Assembly (NCBI GenBank): GCA_003993805.1
Contig: RSEF01000005.1
Location: forward strand, 21,029,382 to 21,093,381
DNA from: Himantopus leucocephalus
Lineage: Eukaryota > Chordata > Aves > Charadriiformes > Recurvirostridae
Length of the DNA: 64,000 bases
Reading direction: 5' to 3'
A program made the translations under genes and the position numbers. Of the stretch, positions 1 to 11,890 are shown one piece after another. Each line of letters starts with the position of its first letter. Position 1 is the first letter of the stretch. The notes under the pieces were generated by a model that was not told where the DNA came from, did not search any database, and worked only from the letters and a program-made list of their open reading frames with translations.

Positions 1-2679
1 GCACCTTTATGCTCCTCCAGGTGCCCGCAGAGGGCAGCCCCAAGGAGCTGGACCATTATTCCACAGAGCCTTCACGAGCCTCCTTGCAGATGCTAGATTT
101 ATCCATAGCATCACAAACTATCTCCGCTTCCCCGTCTCCTGAGCTCTGCACATGGCAAGTCACTGTTTCTAGTGCTCTTGCCACACTGAATACTATCTTG
201 ATTTAATAGATTAAACATGGATTTTAGAAAGTACATGTGTGTTCAAGTATTTTGCTGAAATAGGGCTTAATTATCATTATTTGTTCCCCGGGGACATGCT
301 GTTGTGATTCTTGGCTGCATTATTTATTATTTATACTGCACCATCAGTGTGTAATAGTCAGCAAACAAATGTTTCAGTCTTATTTGAACATCTGCTTAAC
401 CTCTTCCATTATTCTAAACTTGATTGTTACAATAAAACAAAGGAAAACAAAAATTGAGAAGTAGGTGACATCTTGGGGCTAACAATTCTGCAGCACTGAA
501 TGTAGATTAGAGCTCTTGATACATAGTTCCAAGTACCACACCCATATCAATAAAAATAAAGGAGAGGTTGGACTGATGTATGGACTAGCAACACTGAGTC
601 ACCTCTCCCAGCCAGTCCCTTGTAAAAGGCTTTTTGTTGTCCCCTGAGCTGGAAACTGCTTTTTTCTCTAGAACTGGAGTCCTCTAAATTCCTGTCAAGT
701 GAGTTAGAGTCCCCTAACTCCCTGCCCAACCTGTTCCTAAATGCGCTGGGAACTCATCTTCATCCCCAAAACCTCAGATGTGAGCCCTGGCAATCCTGTA
801 GCAATTTACCGCTGAACAGTTTTTAAAAGAAAGCTTTTAAAGATTATGCTAGTTATCTTTATCTTCAGTCATATCTTTAGTCAGTAGTATACTAATGGCT
901 GAACGGAAGATGGTAAGCAGACCTGTCCATGTAGCAGTAACTACTTAAGTGAGAACTCATGTAAACAGCACTATGTGAATGTCCATATATCACCATCCCA
1001 TGGTTATTGGAACTCGAAAATGCAAGTTTTTATTTAATAATTATATTCTTCTGAAATATTTTTACCTATTTTACTGGTTTATTTTTCCCTGAAAAGCAGT
1101 GAAACACTGAGTAATTACCCAGCGCCTGCACATGTCCATTTTGGCAAAGTATACAGTATTGCCAGAAGAAAACAAGAAAGAAATTAACCACCATGCCCTT
1201 GAACCCATTAGCAGTCATGCAGAGCTGAGGTAGCGCATTGCCTCAGTGATCTCTGCAGACCAGAGCTTTTCTTTCCAGGGCAAAAAGTTTTGGCAGTAGG
1301 ACTTATTCACCTTTTCCTTGCTCTATGCGACCTTTAGCAGCTGGGAGAATAAAGGACCTGATACGAAGATGGATTAATACACATAGGATCTAAGGAAAAC
1401 TGTAGATTAGTAAGAGTGATTTAAATGAAGAAATTACCTGTTCTCTGCTTGGAAGTGGAGACAACAAACTTAGTGTGGAAAAGTGAAAAAGAGGCAAGAT
1501 ACGCTAAACCCAGTATGTTTTCTTTATAGTTTGTTCTTGGGTATTGTTCCTACTTGTGTTCCATTCAAACACAAAAACTTAGAGTCCACACTGATTAAGT
1601 GCTATCCAAAGCTTTAAAATGGTAAAGGTTACCCTTTACATAGTACTTACCTTAAAACTGGTCATCTGCACAATTTGCAAGGGAAATAATGTCTGGTGAA
1701 GATACTCACATTTCCAGCAATTCTTAATATCTTTCCAAAAGAACAAGTATGTTCTTCAACATATAAATATATGTTGACGTAATTACTGGCTAGGATAATT
1801 TGCTGCATCAGGGAGAGACAGTGGACTGAGCCCCAGCGATCCCTGTGAGGTATAAAGGTGATTAAACCACTTAACACCCACTACTTCAGCAAACTGAGGT
1901 TTAAGCAGTTGCACTGTGAAAGTCTTAGTTATCCTGTATGTCTCAGCTGAGGACAGAACCATCTCACTTAGGCCAGCAAGAGAAAGGTATATTTAGAGAA
2001 GCAAGAGTGAAGATGCGATGGAGCCTGAGCTCTACAGGGTCCTGAAAGCGTGATTTCTTTCTTTTGCTGTGTGGGAAGGTGAGGCTGTTGGGCTGCTTCT
2101 CTGTTCTAGATGAACTGGACAGGAGTCGAGTGCAATGTGGAGAAGCCAGAGAAGGAGAGGAAGCTCATATTTTTCTAAAACATATATGACTTGAATTTAG
2201 AAGAGTTCTTGATTTTGTTTTCCATTATGTGTGTATATATACTATGTTCAGGCTGCACAAATCGTTTTACTCCTACAAGAAGAGTCAAAACATGTTTAAA
2301 AAATAAAATGTGTGTAATTAATTAGAGGAAAATACACTACATTATCACCAAATCTCCTGCATAATTAGAATAGTAATGTTGCTATGCAGGAGTCAATAAA
2401 ACTTTATTTTGCTTTTGATAAGTCAATAAACTTTATACTATATATTTTCTATGGAAAAATTAAAAGACCCTCTGGAAACTCCAGTCCCAAATACATGTAT
2501 TTATACACATGTTGCTATGTAATTTATCAAATAATAAATCTCTGTGGAGGACAAATGCATTACAGTCAACAATGTCATGCTGTGGTGAAAAAGCATCATA
2601 CTGGGATGTCTAAAGAAGCATACCGACTGCAAGACACATACAGTAATTACTGTTTTCAGTATGGGTGATGCCTTAGGTG
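1..2679. other. Unannotated AT-rich stretch
   Basis: No gene or repeat is recognised. The first 200 bases are richer in G and C than what follows and are open for 65 codons on the plus strand, but the peptide resembles nothing I know and has no supporting splice or promoter context. The stretch at 560-780 is also slightly GC-richer. Otherwise this is AT-rich sequence with short open frames of the length expected by chance. Confidence 0.5.
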
Positions 2680-3098
2680 ATGTACTGTGTTCATTTTGGG
2701 CACCACAATTCAAGAACGAAGTGGACCATTTGGACAGCAAAAAGATTGATCAAACATCTGAAAGTTACGACTTTTGCAGAAGGAGAGAACACACTGGGGT
2801 TATTAAGCTTACAAAAAAAGAAAATTTAAGGGAGATATAGAAACAGTCTTCAAATATGTACTACCTTCTGCCAAAGATGAATAATTAGTCTCCTGTCCCT
2901 GCTGAACAGGCCAGGAAATAGTGGCCTTAAATTGCAGAAAGGAAGATTCAGGTTAGACACTTGGGGCAAAAAATAAAAGAAGAGTCTGAAGCACTTGGAA
3001 GTACTATAATAAAGTTTGCAATGGCTAAGAAGCTTTAGCCAGTGAAAATTTGTAGGGAGTAGATTAGATGAATATTTTTCAGAAATGACACAGATGTG
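2680..3098 (+). mobile_element. Ancient CR1-clade LINE relic (ORF2 C-terminal end and 3' region)
   Basis: Seen: from 2697 one frame reads WAPQFKNEVDHLD, which resembles the 'WAPQFKKDVE'-type block near the C-terminus of CR1 ORF2. It is followed by degraded matches to the usual downstream CR1 text: a 'ctttggaaaaga'-like segment, 'cttaaattgcag' near 2929, 'attcaggttagacac' near 2946, and 'gtagattagatgaatat' near 3059. Order and spacing fit one LINE in plus orientation. The copy is riddled with indels and stops and is far more diverged than the CR1 copies at 44-48 kb, so it is an old insertion. It abuts a second relic in the opposite orientation at 3240. The exact subfamily cannot be named by eye. 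Confidence 0.7.
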
Positions 3099-3239
3099 TA
3101 TGAAGTTGTCTTGAAGGCAAGGAACAACTTAATATTGCTTCTCTCCTGTTTTTTCTCTGATTCTGAGACTAAAGAGCATTGCTCTTGGCTTAGTTTCCAA
3201 CCTGGGATGAGAGGAGACTGCAATGGTTTTTTTTTTCTC

Positions 3240-3520
3240 TGATCTGAAGCACAGGGTATTTAGATCAGACCAAAGATTCATTTAGCCAAATATTCAGTGT
3301 CTGGCAATGGACACTTAGGAGAAGTGAAGGAAAAATAACAGGATATAGAGAGTGAAATTTTTACACCTACTTGGTTTCCAACTAATAATTATTATATCGA
3401 TTTTAGTTACGGACTCACTGAGCCTAATAGTTCACAGAGGTAATTCTGTTTAACAACACACAGATGGATTTATCTTCCATGTATTTGTTTAATTACTTTA
3501 GAACAGTCAAACCTGAAAGC
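3240..3520 (-). mobile_element. Ancient CR1/L3-like LINE relic, 3' part, reversed
   Basis: Seen: 'tagatcagaccaaagattc' at about 3260 and 'gatggatttatcttccatg' at about 3464 match, in the right order, a repeat common in turtles and other sauropsids. That repeat is the reverse strand of a CR1-clade LINE 3' end. Read this way the LINE runs on the minus strand and its 3' end lies near 3240. The copy is degraded and the middle aligns poorly. Its boundaries are approximate. The repeat assignment is from memory of the family. Confidence 0.55.
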
Positions 3521-6500
3521 TAAAACTTGTGCCCCAGTCTAGGACTTCAAGAAATAGAAGCTTTCATGCTAGAATAGAGGGAAAAAAGAGTATTAACTGA
3601 AAATGCTTCATCAGCCTGTTCTGAGGTTTGAAAAGCAAACACATGTATGAACAATTTTTTCTTCTTCCTTCAGAAACGTACTGATTTTTATTTGAATTCA
3701 GTTTGCTTCACTATTTCACAAATCAATAAAATAAAAATGAAGCAGACCAGAAAAATATACTATGAGAGTCTTTTCATTTCGGCATCACAAACTGGTGATG
3801 ACAGACATACTATGCTGTAGTTACACGTCATTGGCCTGAATGACAAAAACGAGAAACAAGCTGCAAAAAAAAAGGCAAAGCTGTTTATGAGCATGTATGC
3901 TGCTGGCCAAACTTCAGCATAAGTAAATCAACACAGAATATGTGAAGACTGTAGAACTGTGCCACTTTACATCACCCAGTGGTCTGGAACTACATGTGTA
4001 CAGGAGGGCTTTAATAAAAACAAAGTCATCTTAAATTTATTCCCTTAGAACCTAAGAAGTCAAACGTTAATTGCCCATCAGTATATATCTAGAAATGACT
4101 TGTTTCACAGAAAGGGGTAAATTTCTGTGTCTCAGGAAAATATTTTTGCATGGTATATTATCTGAAAAATTCAAAATAATCATGTCATTGAAAACTACAG
4201 GCATTTTTCAAGGTGCTCATAGGCTTATCCTTTCTTTTATTTCCTGGGGAAGAATAATCGATGACTTCGGTTCTGGGTCTCATAAATTGAATTGTGGACT
4301 TTTGAGGAATAGTCATCGGAGAGAAACAGAATTTAGGAGTGAAGTATAAACAAAATCAGCTTTGAGACAGCCTAGTGAAAAAAGTTAACTTTTAAGTTTT
4401 TAAACTGGTCTTTCAAGTTAGTGGTCATCCTGAAACATTTGACCTTATCTTTACTTCTGGAAATAAGTAGAAAGTGAGATTCAGAAGTAATTTTCTCATG
4501 AAATTTATCCTACCTTGAAAAAAATACTATGAAATATAAAATAAAACATAAGACTAAACTTAACTGCTAGCAATCCTTTGAAAAAAAGATAGTCTTTCCT
4601 GACATCTACAACTTCCACCTAAAAATGCTGCTTCTTGGTATGTAAACCATACATTACCTTTTAATTCATAACGAAATGTGAATAGTTGATGTGCTATTCA
4701 GAAATGGTTCATTGTTGCCTTTTCTTTTCAAAATTAGGCAAAATTCTTAATTGCGTTCTTATATATCTCCGAGTTATATAAACTGATATTGTTCTTTATC
4801 CTACCCTCCTTATAAGCTGTTCTCATCTTATCTGATTATTTCTGTAGTCACAATCTGCTGTAAACATCTGGCTTAAATACTTCTTTGTTGTATGATTATA
4901 TGATTATGTATCCTGAATACAAATAAAAATATGTTTAACAAGAGTGGAATAAAAAAAAAAATAAACACTTGCCTTCAGTGGTTGTATAAACTGGGTTCTA
5001 AATACGACTTTTCCTTTACTAATTGCAATAGATAAATATAAATCTTTAAAAGGTCACTTTTGTCATTTTTCAGTGTTGCACTGCTGAGGAACTATGGGAG
5101 ATGCTGAGTCACATCACTAGAGCTGGAAGCGTGCTTAGACTGTGGACAGAGCTCCCACGGAGAAGCACAGGTGTTCTGGCATGAATGGTGGAGTTAATGG
5201 CTTTTGGAGAAGGAACATAGGGAGGTTAGGCTTCTGTCTGACAAAATGTGTCACTCAAATGACTACCTCCAAAGTCCTTCTGAAGAAAACTGAGAATAAT
5301 TGGGTACACGCCCATGTATCGGCATACAGAAAAGTGCTTTGCCCTGTTCTGTTGCTGAACAACATTTGTTGCAAATGTTAAAGCAAGGGCAAAAGTTCAT
5401 ATTCCCTGCTCCTGCTTCTGCGTTTTAGAAACTGGATTATCACTGCTTATCTTTACCTTTCTTTTGAAGGAAGATGAAGTAGATGAACAGTAAGAGGAAT
5501 TAATATGACGTTTTTTGTTATTGAAAAAATGCTCATTACTTAACTAAGCAGAAAAAAAATAGTTGATTTAAATAATCAGATCATAACTCTGGAGAAAGTG
5601 TAAAGGCACCTAAGCTAAACTGCAATAGCTAAATACTCTGTTCTAATAATGCCTTTGGCTAAGTAAAAATTATGAAATATGCTTGGAACTCTTATTGACA
5701 GATGTATTTTATTATAGGGCTGAATCATATAAGAAAGATCAATCATTTGTTCTCTTTTATTGTTTAAACCAGCAAGGCTTGAATGCTTGTTAAGATTCTG
5801 AGGGAAGGGGAGTCATTTATGTCAGTAATTCAATATCAGATTTTGTGAGTAAGGCTAAATGCAACATTTATTTTTGAAATCTAGACACAAAAGCCAGATT
5901 GCTCTAATATATGCCGCTTTTGCTCCTGTTCCATCACTGAATCTGGGATGCACTACTTTTTATAGAGCCACTGAAGAGCATGGCAATTTTCATTCTATAA
6001 CTTTACAGTAACAGCATGTCCTTCTTTGTATCTTTGACCCTGAGGTATATAAATCAGCATCTTTATCATATTTGGTTTGACCAAACAAATCCAGGAAGCA
6101 TAAGATTAAGGTATACATCTATGAGTTCTTTGGTTTAAATAGATTTATTGCTTCACTTTGTGACATCATACACAGAGTTCCAACAACAGTAATAGAATTC
6201 TCCTCCCACATGATAAAGTTTTCGAGATGTTTGGAACATTTCTGATTCATTGTCTGGCAGAGGACAGTAAAATAGATATCAAAATGATAATATCCTCTGG
6301 ACATTTTTCCTTTATCTGCATGCATTAATAATACATTTTAAACATGGCAAAGCAGCTTTGATTTCCATATTGCAGTAATAGTTGAAATTAGAAGAGGATT
6401 AGTGCATGTATGAAGGAGAAAGAAAGAGAGAAATGCTTTGCTTTGAGAGGGTGAAATCAGACAGGAGAAGCACAAGAGAGAAAGCAAAAACAAACTGTGT

Positions 6501-9500
6501 AATCCCAGAGAGATTTCTTTTGAATTTTGTTTGTTAAAGTTTCTATAACAGGAAATAAATTATTGAGTTAACCTAAGCTAAAATTTCCACTCCTTTGTTG
6601 TACATACGTAGCCTCTTATAACCTAGAATATTAGATGGAAATAGTAAGAATTAAAGTCATGTAAAAACTTTACAAGTAGCAGTTTATGTGCTGAATGACT
6701 GCTCAGGGTTTAAATAAGGCTGTATTGATAAATACATACCTTCACAAGTTGTTTCTTAGTATGGCTTTTAACTCCTGTAAATCTGTTTACCCAACATTGA
6801 TAAATCACAGACAATTCTTTAAGAATATTCAGAACTCTGAATATTTGTGTTCTGTGTATCAGATTAGTAGCTATCATCATAGTTTGGTCTTGGTTTTCAA
6901 TCTGAATACAGTAATACTGAGAACTATAAACAAGACTTAGAGGTAGGAAAATATATACACACAAATTAAAAGTGAGATCTTTCTTAAAGAATCATATACT
7001 TCCATATGATATAAGAATATGTGAATGTGGCATTGTATTTAGTATTCTGTCCCTATGTCACAAGAAACCAGAAGTTGATTTTACAAGAGCTTAAAATAAA
7101 CCCTTCCAGACATCAACAATGTCTTAGAATTTATGATATCATGGAGTAATAGAAGTTTTGTTTTAACCTTAAACACTGCTACTGCTCCAGATTGACCCCA
7201 CAGATTTCACAATGCCATCATGTATAGTGTTATAGTTATTATGACACAACGATTGTTGTGCATCGATTCTACACATGGCAAAGTGACTCAGAAAATTTTT
7301 GAGGTTTTATTAAAGTCATTGTGCTCCCAAAGCTGTCTCTCCGGTCTTTTTAGCTGTATTTTTGTTCATGGACTGCCAGATGTATATAGTGACCAGACAG
7401 CTGGACGAAGGTTTCCAGCCACAGCTGAACTTCCTTTGTATTGTGAGCTGCTGAAAATAGTTTTGAGGGCAATTAGAAGACATATCTAGACAATTCAGTG
7501 CAAGAATTCAAAGCCTTAGTAACATGGCTGCTTTCTCTTCAGCTGACCATAGCTATTTTTTTCTCCTTGGAAATAATGTAGGAAGCAATCCAGTCCCCTG
7601 TATCCAAGTATGAATGAAGTCAATATGGTAGTCAAGTTAATCTGCATGAAAAGAATATGGAAGGAGATGTGGGAAAGATGGCAGGACAGTCTCACTGTAA
7701 AAAAAGTAGGGACATTTGAATCTCAGAGAAATATTTCTATGCTTCTTGCACGTATTTCCCCAGTGTCCACTCTTAGTTAAAGAAAGTAGAATGAGAATTT
7801 ACCCTTAAATAATTACTGTCAATATTATTTCTGAATTAGTGTAATACAAAAATTATGTTCCAAACAAACATACAATGAAAAAAAAATAAAAGAACACAAT
7901 AAAGAAGTTTTTATCTCAAAACTAATTTTTAGTTAGATCTTATGGTATATATCAGTCACAACACACGTGAACTAGCAGGTGGAAAGATGTTCTTAGTCTC
8001 TCACGAGTACATGGAAATCTGTGGGGAAATGGAAATAAATGTGAAACTCACATTAAGTTACTTAGTATCTTAGTGTATGCAGGATCTGTCCAAGGAATGC
8101 TAGTAATACTAACATATGGACATACAGTATACTCTGTGGGCTGATAGTGCATTGAAAATAACACGAATGACCTTCTCATGTCTGAGCCCTCCCTATCCTC
8201 TTAAAAACCACACGTGACCTTAAATCTACAGTGAAAACAGGAGTGAAAGCTGATTAAAGCATATGAAGTTACTAAAACGTGAACGTTAAGTTATGAGGCA
8301 AGCTGATATTTTGCTAGGTTCTTATTTTTATATTATTCAGAGATATAAATGGAAACAGTACCCAAGATAAAGGGTATAAAAAGGGGGAAAAGAAAATGAC
8401 AGCATGATTGGAGGGAGTCAAATCCAGGTGTAGCGTAAGGTCCTTCTCAAGCAAAAGTCCTACGAAAATGTATGGATTTGATTACCTATTTCCCATAAAC
8501 TCTTAAGTAGTCATTTATTTTACTGCAGAACATTAACTAAATGCAATATGGGTTTTCATTGCAACCAGCTCAGCAGAACATCACATAATACTGACTTTAC
8601 AATCACTTTGCACTCTGATTATATTGAAAGCAACATATTTGGAGCAAAATGCTCATCACCTTTCTCAAAATGATGAATAAACAAATTCCATAGTGAAAAA
8701 AATGAAAGCAAGAAACCTTTAAATATTAGAAAAATTTCATTTTAAAACATGAAATACTTCAGTTATTTCAATGTGCTCCCTCAGAGAGAAATGTTCAAAT
8801 GAGAAAATCCTTCGTGGCTTTCAAAATTAGCTGACTCTCCTGTTGGCAGTTGAAGCCCAGAAGCCAGCTACTTTTTTCCATTAAAATAATCCCTCCATGT
8901 CCTGGACGGGGAATGGCTATACTGGTGGGGACGACCATCAAAAGCCACTGGTGACTTCATTCCCTCTGTTAATTGATTTTAGTTAATCTTCTGAGGACTG
9001 TCCTACTTTCTCAGTTTCATAATAGTTAGCTTCTGCATTGCCTACTACTGTACACCAGTGACAGCAAAAGAAAATAAAAATTTTATGAACCTTGCATGAA
9101 ATTTGAAAATCAAGCTGGGATGCCTTTCTAGAAGGGTATGGTGCTGACAAACGAAAATTAACTGGTGTCAATACAGCACTAACGGTGTACTCTGACATAA
9201 AGAAGGATATTATAGGGCTTCAAATTCTACTAATCAAAGAAACACTGTCAAAACTAAACAGGAAACATAATAGTGGACTACAGGTTTAATGTAAGAAACT
9301 GAGAGGAAAAAATACATTATATTAATGAAACCAAGGAGAAAATTGGTATAGATAAAAGTAAATAAAAATAATGAATCATAACTGATGTCTGTGAAAACAT
9401 CATACACTATTCATATGATACAATCACACTATTGACAATCATCCCAAATTGTTCCAAAAGCAACTGTGATAAAGCTGTAGTGTGTGAAGATTTCACATGA

Positions 9501-10682
9501 CGTTCACCTGAGGATAAATTAAAAATTATTCATTTATAACTTTCATACAGCACACATAGTCTTTTCAGCTTTCTGAAGTCCATCTATTTACAGCTTTAAT
9601 TTTATACTGAGAATGAGGATTGCAGAAACTAACTGAGCTGATGACGCCAAGTCTTTGCAGGAATAGACCTTGCTGACCTGGGTCCTAAACCAGATCATGT
9701 TTATGCTTTCCTGAAGAGTGTTGCAAGCAATTTCCCTCTCCTGGGTCATGAAATATAACACACAGAGAACTTCTCAGAGGCAGAATTTTGTTACTGACAA
9801 TGTGGAAGTGAGAAAACATCAAAGATGATCTGAGATAGTATTGAAAGCTGTCTTTTATATTTCAGTTAGATTGTATATGAAGATATGCTTTTCATATCAA
9901 AGGTTCAGCAAGAGGAGGTCTGTCAGAGCACTTTTAAACTATGTAAAAAGGTGTTCATACATGAAAGAGAACCTTTAGTTCATATGAGAGGTAAAGGACT
10001 ACTCATTATTTCAGTTCCATAAATTCTTTTTATGTCATGTATTTCCTTATTATTGTTAGTATCTTGCCATCTGAAATATCTTCACTTCAGGACAGCTTTT
10101 CTTTTCACTCATCTTAATCAAAAGAGACAGTATTATCTTTAAGTTCAGCTTTATAAAAATAGTTTGTTGCACTGAAAAATCACAAATAAAATAATGGATA
10201 TAAAATATGTTAAATACTATGTTGAGAAGACTGCTGCCATGTTCTTCTCAGTAGAATCATAATGCTCAGACATATTATATCTTGCAGTTTTCTTCCCATG
10301 TGAGTTTTTACTCTTCTCAAATCACTTGGAATGGATCATTATAACAATGGAGAAAACCCCTAAAAAACATGTTTCTCAGGCAACTTCTTTTGGACCCACT
10401 GTAATATACTGGAAGAATCTGATAAACCATCCATAACTCAATCTCAGAATACAGGAACCCAGCTGCACACTTGAATTACTATTGAATTGTCTGATGCTAA
10501 TCCCATTTGTGTGCAGTATGACAGGAAAAACAGGCTTCAAATTTTAAAAGCAGGATAAGCTGAATCAAAATTCCTTCCTCAAGTGCTTCTGATTTGAATG
10601 TTAAATCAAACACACTTCTGTATGTCATAGCTAATCAGACCAATATCTTACAGGACTAGAAGCCTAGATAATATTATAGCAT
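3521..10682. other. Unannotated stretch, about 7 kb
   Basis: No gene, RNA or repeat is recognised. It is AT-rich with scattered short A and T runs and only chance-length open frames of at most 92 codons. I checked for CR1 3' tails, hAT ends and LTR ends and saw none that hold up. The 'CAGTGG' starts near 3977 and 4977 resemble hAT ends but have no matching second end. Confidence 0.5.
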
Positions 10683-10734
10683 CAGAGGGCTGAACACCTC
10701 TCCTATGAGGACAGGCTGAGAGAGTTAGGGTTGT
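10683..10734 (+). mobile_element. CR1 fragment entering assembly gap
   Basis: The text 'cacctctcctatgaggacag' followed by 'gctgagagagtt' is a hallmark of the ORF2 C-terminal part of avian CR1, where it encodes an LSYEDRLREL-type block. Orientation is plus, so the 3' end of this copy lies in the 1,000-N gap that starts at 10735. Only about 50 bases are visible. The left edge, just after 'catcagaggg', is approximate. Confidence 0.8.
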
Positions 10735-11734
10735 NNNNNNNNNNNNNNNNNNNNNNNNNNNNNNNNNNNNNNNNNNNNNNNNNNNNNNNNNNNNNNNNNN
10801 NNNNNNNNNNNNNNNNNNNNNNNNNNNNNNNNNNNNNNNNNNNNNNNNNNNNNNNNNNNNNNNNNNNNNNNNNNNNNNNNNNNNNNNNNNNNNNNNNNNN
10901 NNNNNNNNNNNNNNNNNNNNNNNNNNNNNNNNNNNNNNNNNNNNNNNNNNNNNNNNNNNNNNNNNNNNNNNNNNNNNNNNNNNNNNNNNNNNNNNNNNNN
11001 NNNNNNNNNNNNNNNNNNNNNNNNNNNNNNNNNNNNNNNNNNNNNNNNNNNNNNNNNNNNNNNNNNNNNNNNNNNNNNNNNNNNNNNNNNNNNNNNNNNN
11101 NNNNNNNNNNNNNNNNNNNNNNNNNNNNNNNNNNNNNNNNNNNNNNNNNNNNNNNNNNNNNNNNNNNNNNNNNNNNNNNNNNNNNNNNNNNNNNNNNNNN
11201 NNNNNNNNNNNNNNNNNNNNNNNNNNNNNNNNNNNNNNNNNNNNNNNNNNNNNNNNNNNNNNNNNNNNNNNNNNNNNNNNNNNNNNNNNNNNNNNNNNNN
11301 NNNNNNNNNNNNNNNNNNNNNNNNNNNNNNNNNNNNNNNNNNNNNNNNNNNNNNNNNNNNNNNNNNNNNNNNNNNNNNNNNNNNNNNNNNNNNNNNNNNN
11401 NNNNNNNNNNNNNNNNNNNNNNNNNNNNNNNNNNNNNNNNNNNNNNNNNNNNNNNNNNNNNNNNNNNNNNNNNNNNNNNNNNNNNNNNNNNNNNNNNNNN
11501 NNNNNNNNNNNNNNNNNNNNNNNNNNNNNNNNNNNNNNNNNNNNNNNNNNNNNNNNNNNNNNNNNNNNNNNNNNNNNNNNNNNNNNNNNNNNNNNNNNNN
11601 NNNNNNNNNNNNNNNNNNNNNNNNNNNNNNNNNNNNNNNNNNNNNNNNNNNNNNNNNNNNNNNNNNNNNNNNNNNNNNNNNNNNNNNNNNNNNNNNNNNN
11701 NNNNNNNNNNNNNNNNNNNNNNNNNNNNNNNNNN
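10735..11734. other. Assembly gap, exactly 1,000 N
   Basis: A run of exactly 1,000 N. The round length suggests a default or estimated size. Both edges lie in CR1-derived sequence of opposite orientation, which explains why it was hard to assemble. Open frames reported across it are artefacts of translating N. Confidence 0.98.
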
Positions 11735-11890
11735 ATGGACTTGTGGGTATCCAGTTTACCTAACTGATCTCTAACTTTTTCTTCTTCTTCAACCAAGGGA
11801 GTGAATAATTCACATGGTGCTATTTTCTGTACTTGTAGCAACTTCTCGTCAAAAGACTTAGCCAGCAAGTAGGTGGGAATAAGAAACATT
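11735..11890 (-). mobile_element. CR1 reverse transcriptase fragment, minus strand, cut by gap
   Basis: On the minus strand, 11735-11797 translates as VEEEEKVRDQLGKLDTHKS, ending at the gap edge. This matches the segment just before the reverse transcriptase domain of avian CR1 ORF2, where a 'VRD-L-KLD-HKS' block is normally followed by the start of the finger region. The reading frame stays open back to 11889, but the 11800-11889 part matches CR1 only weakly, so the 5' boundary of the insertion is uncertain. The piece runs into the gap from the right, opposite to the fragment at 10683. Confidence 0.7.

Noticed and set aside
3977..5085. CAGTGG words near 3977 and 4977 that resemble hAT ends
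   Set aside because: No inverted partner and no 8-bp duplication could be found within a reasonable distance.
10648..11889. Very long open frames over 10648-11889, 10731-11774 and 34535-35653
   Set aside because: They consist mostly of translated N from the two 1,000-base gaps. Only the short CR1 edges carry information.
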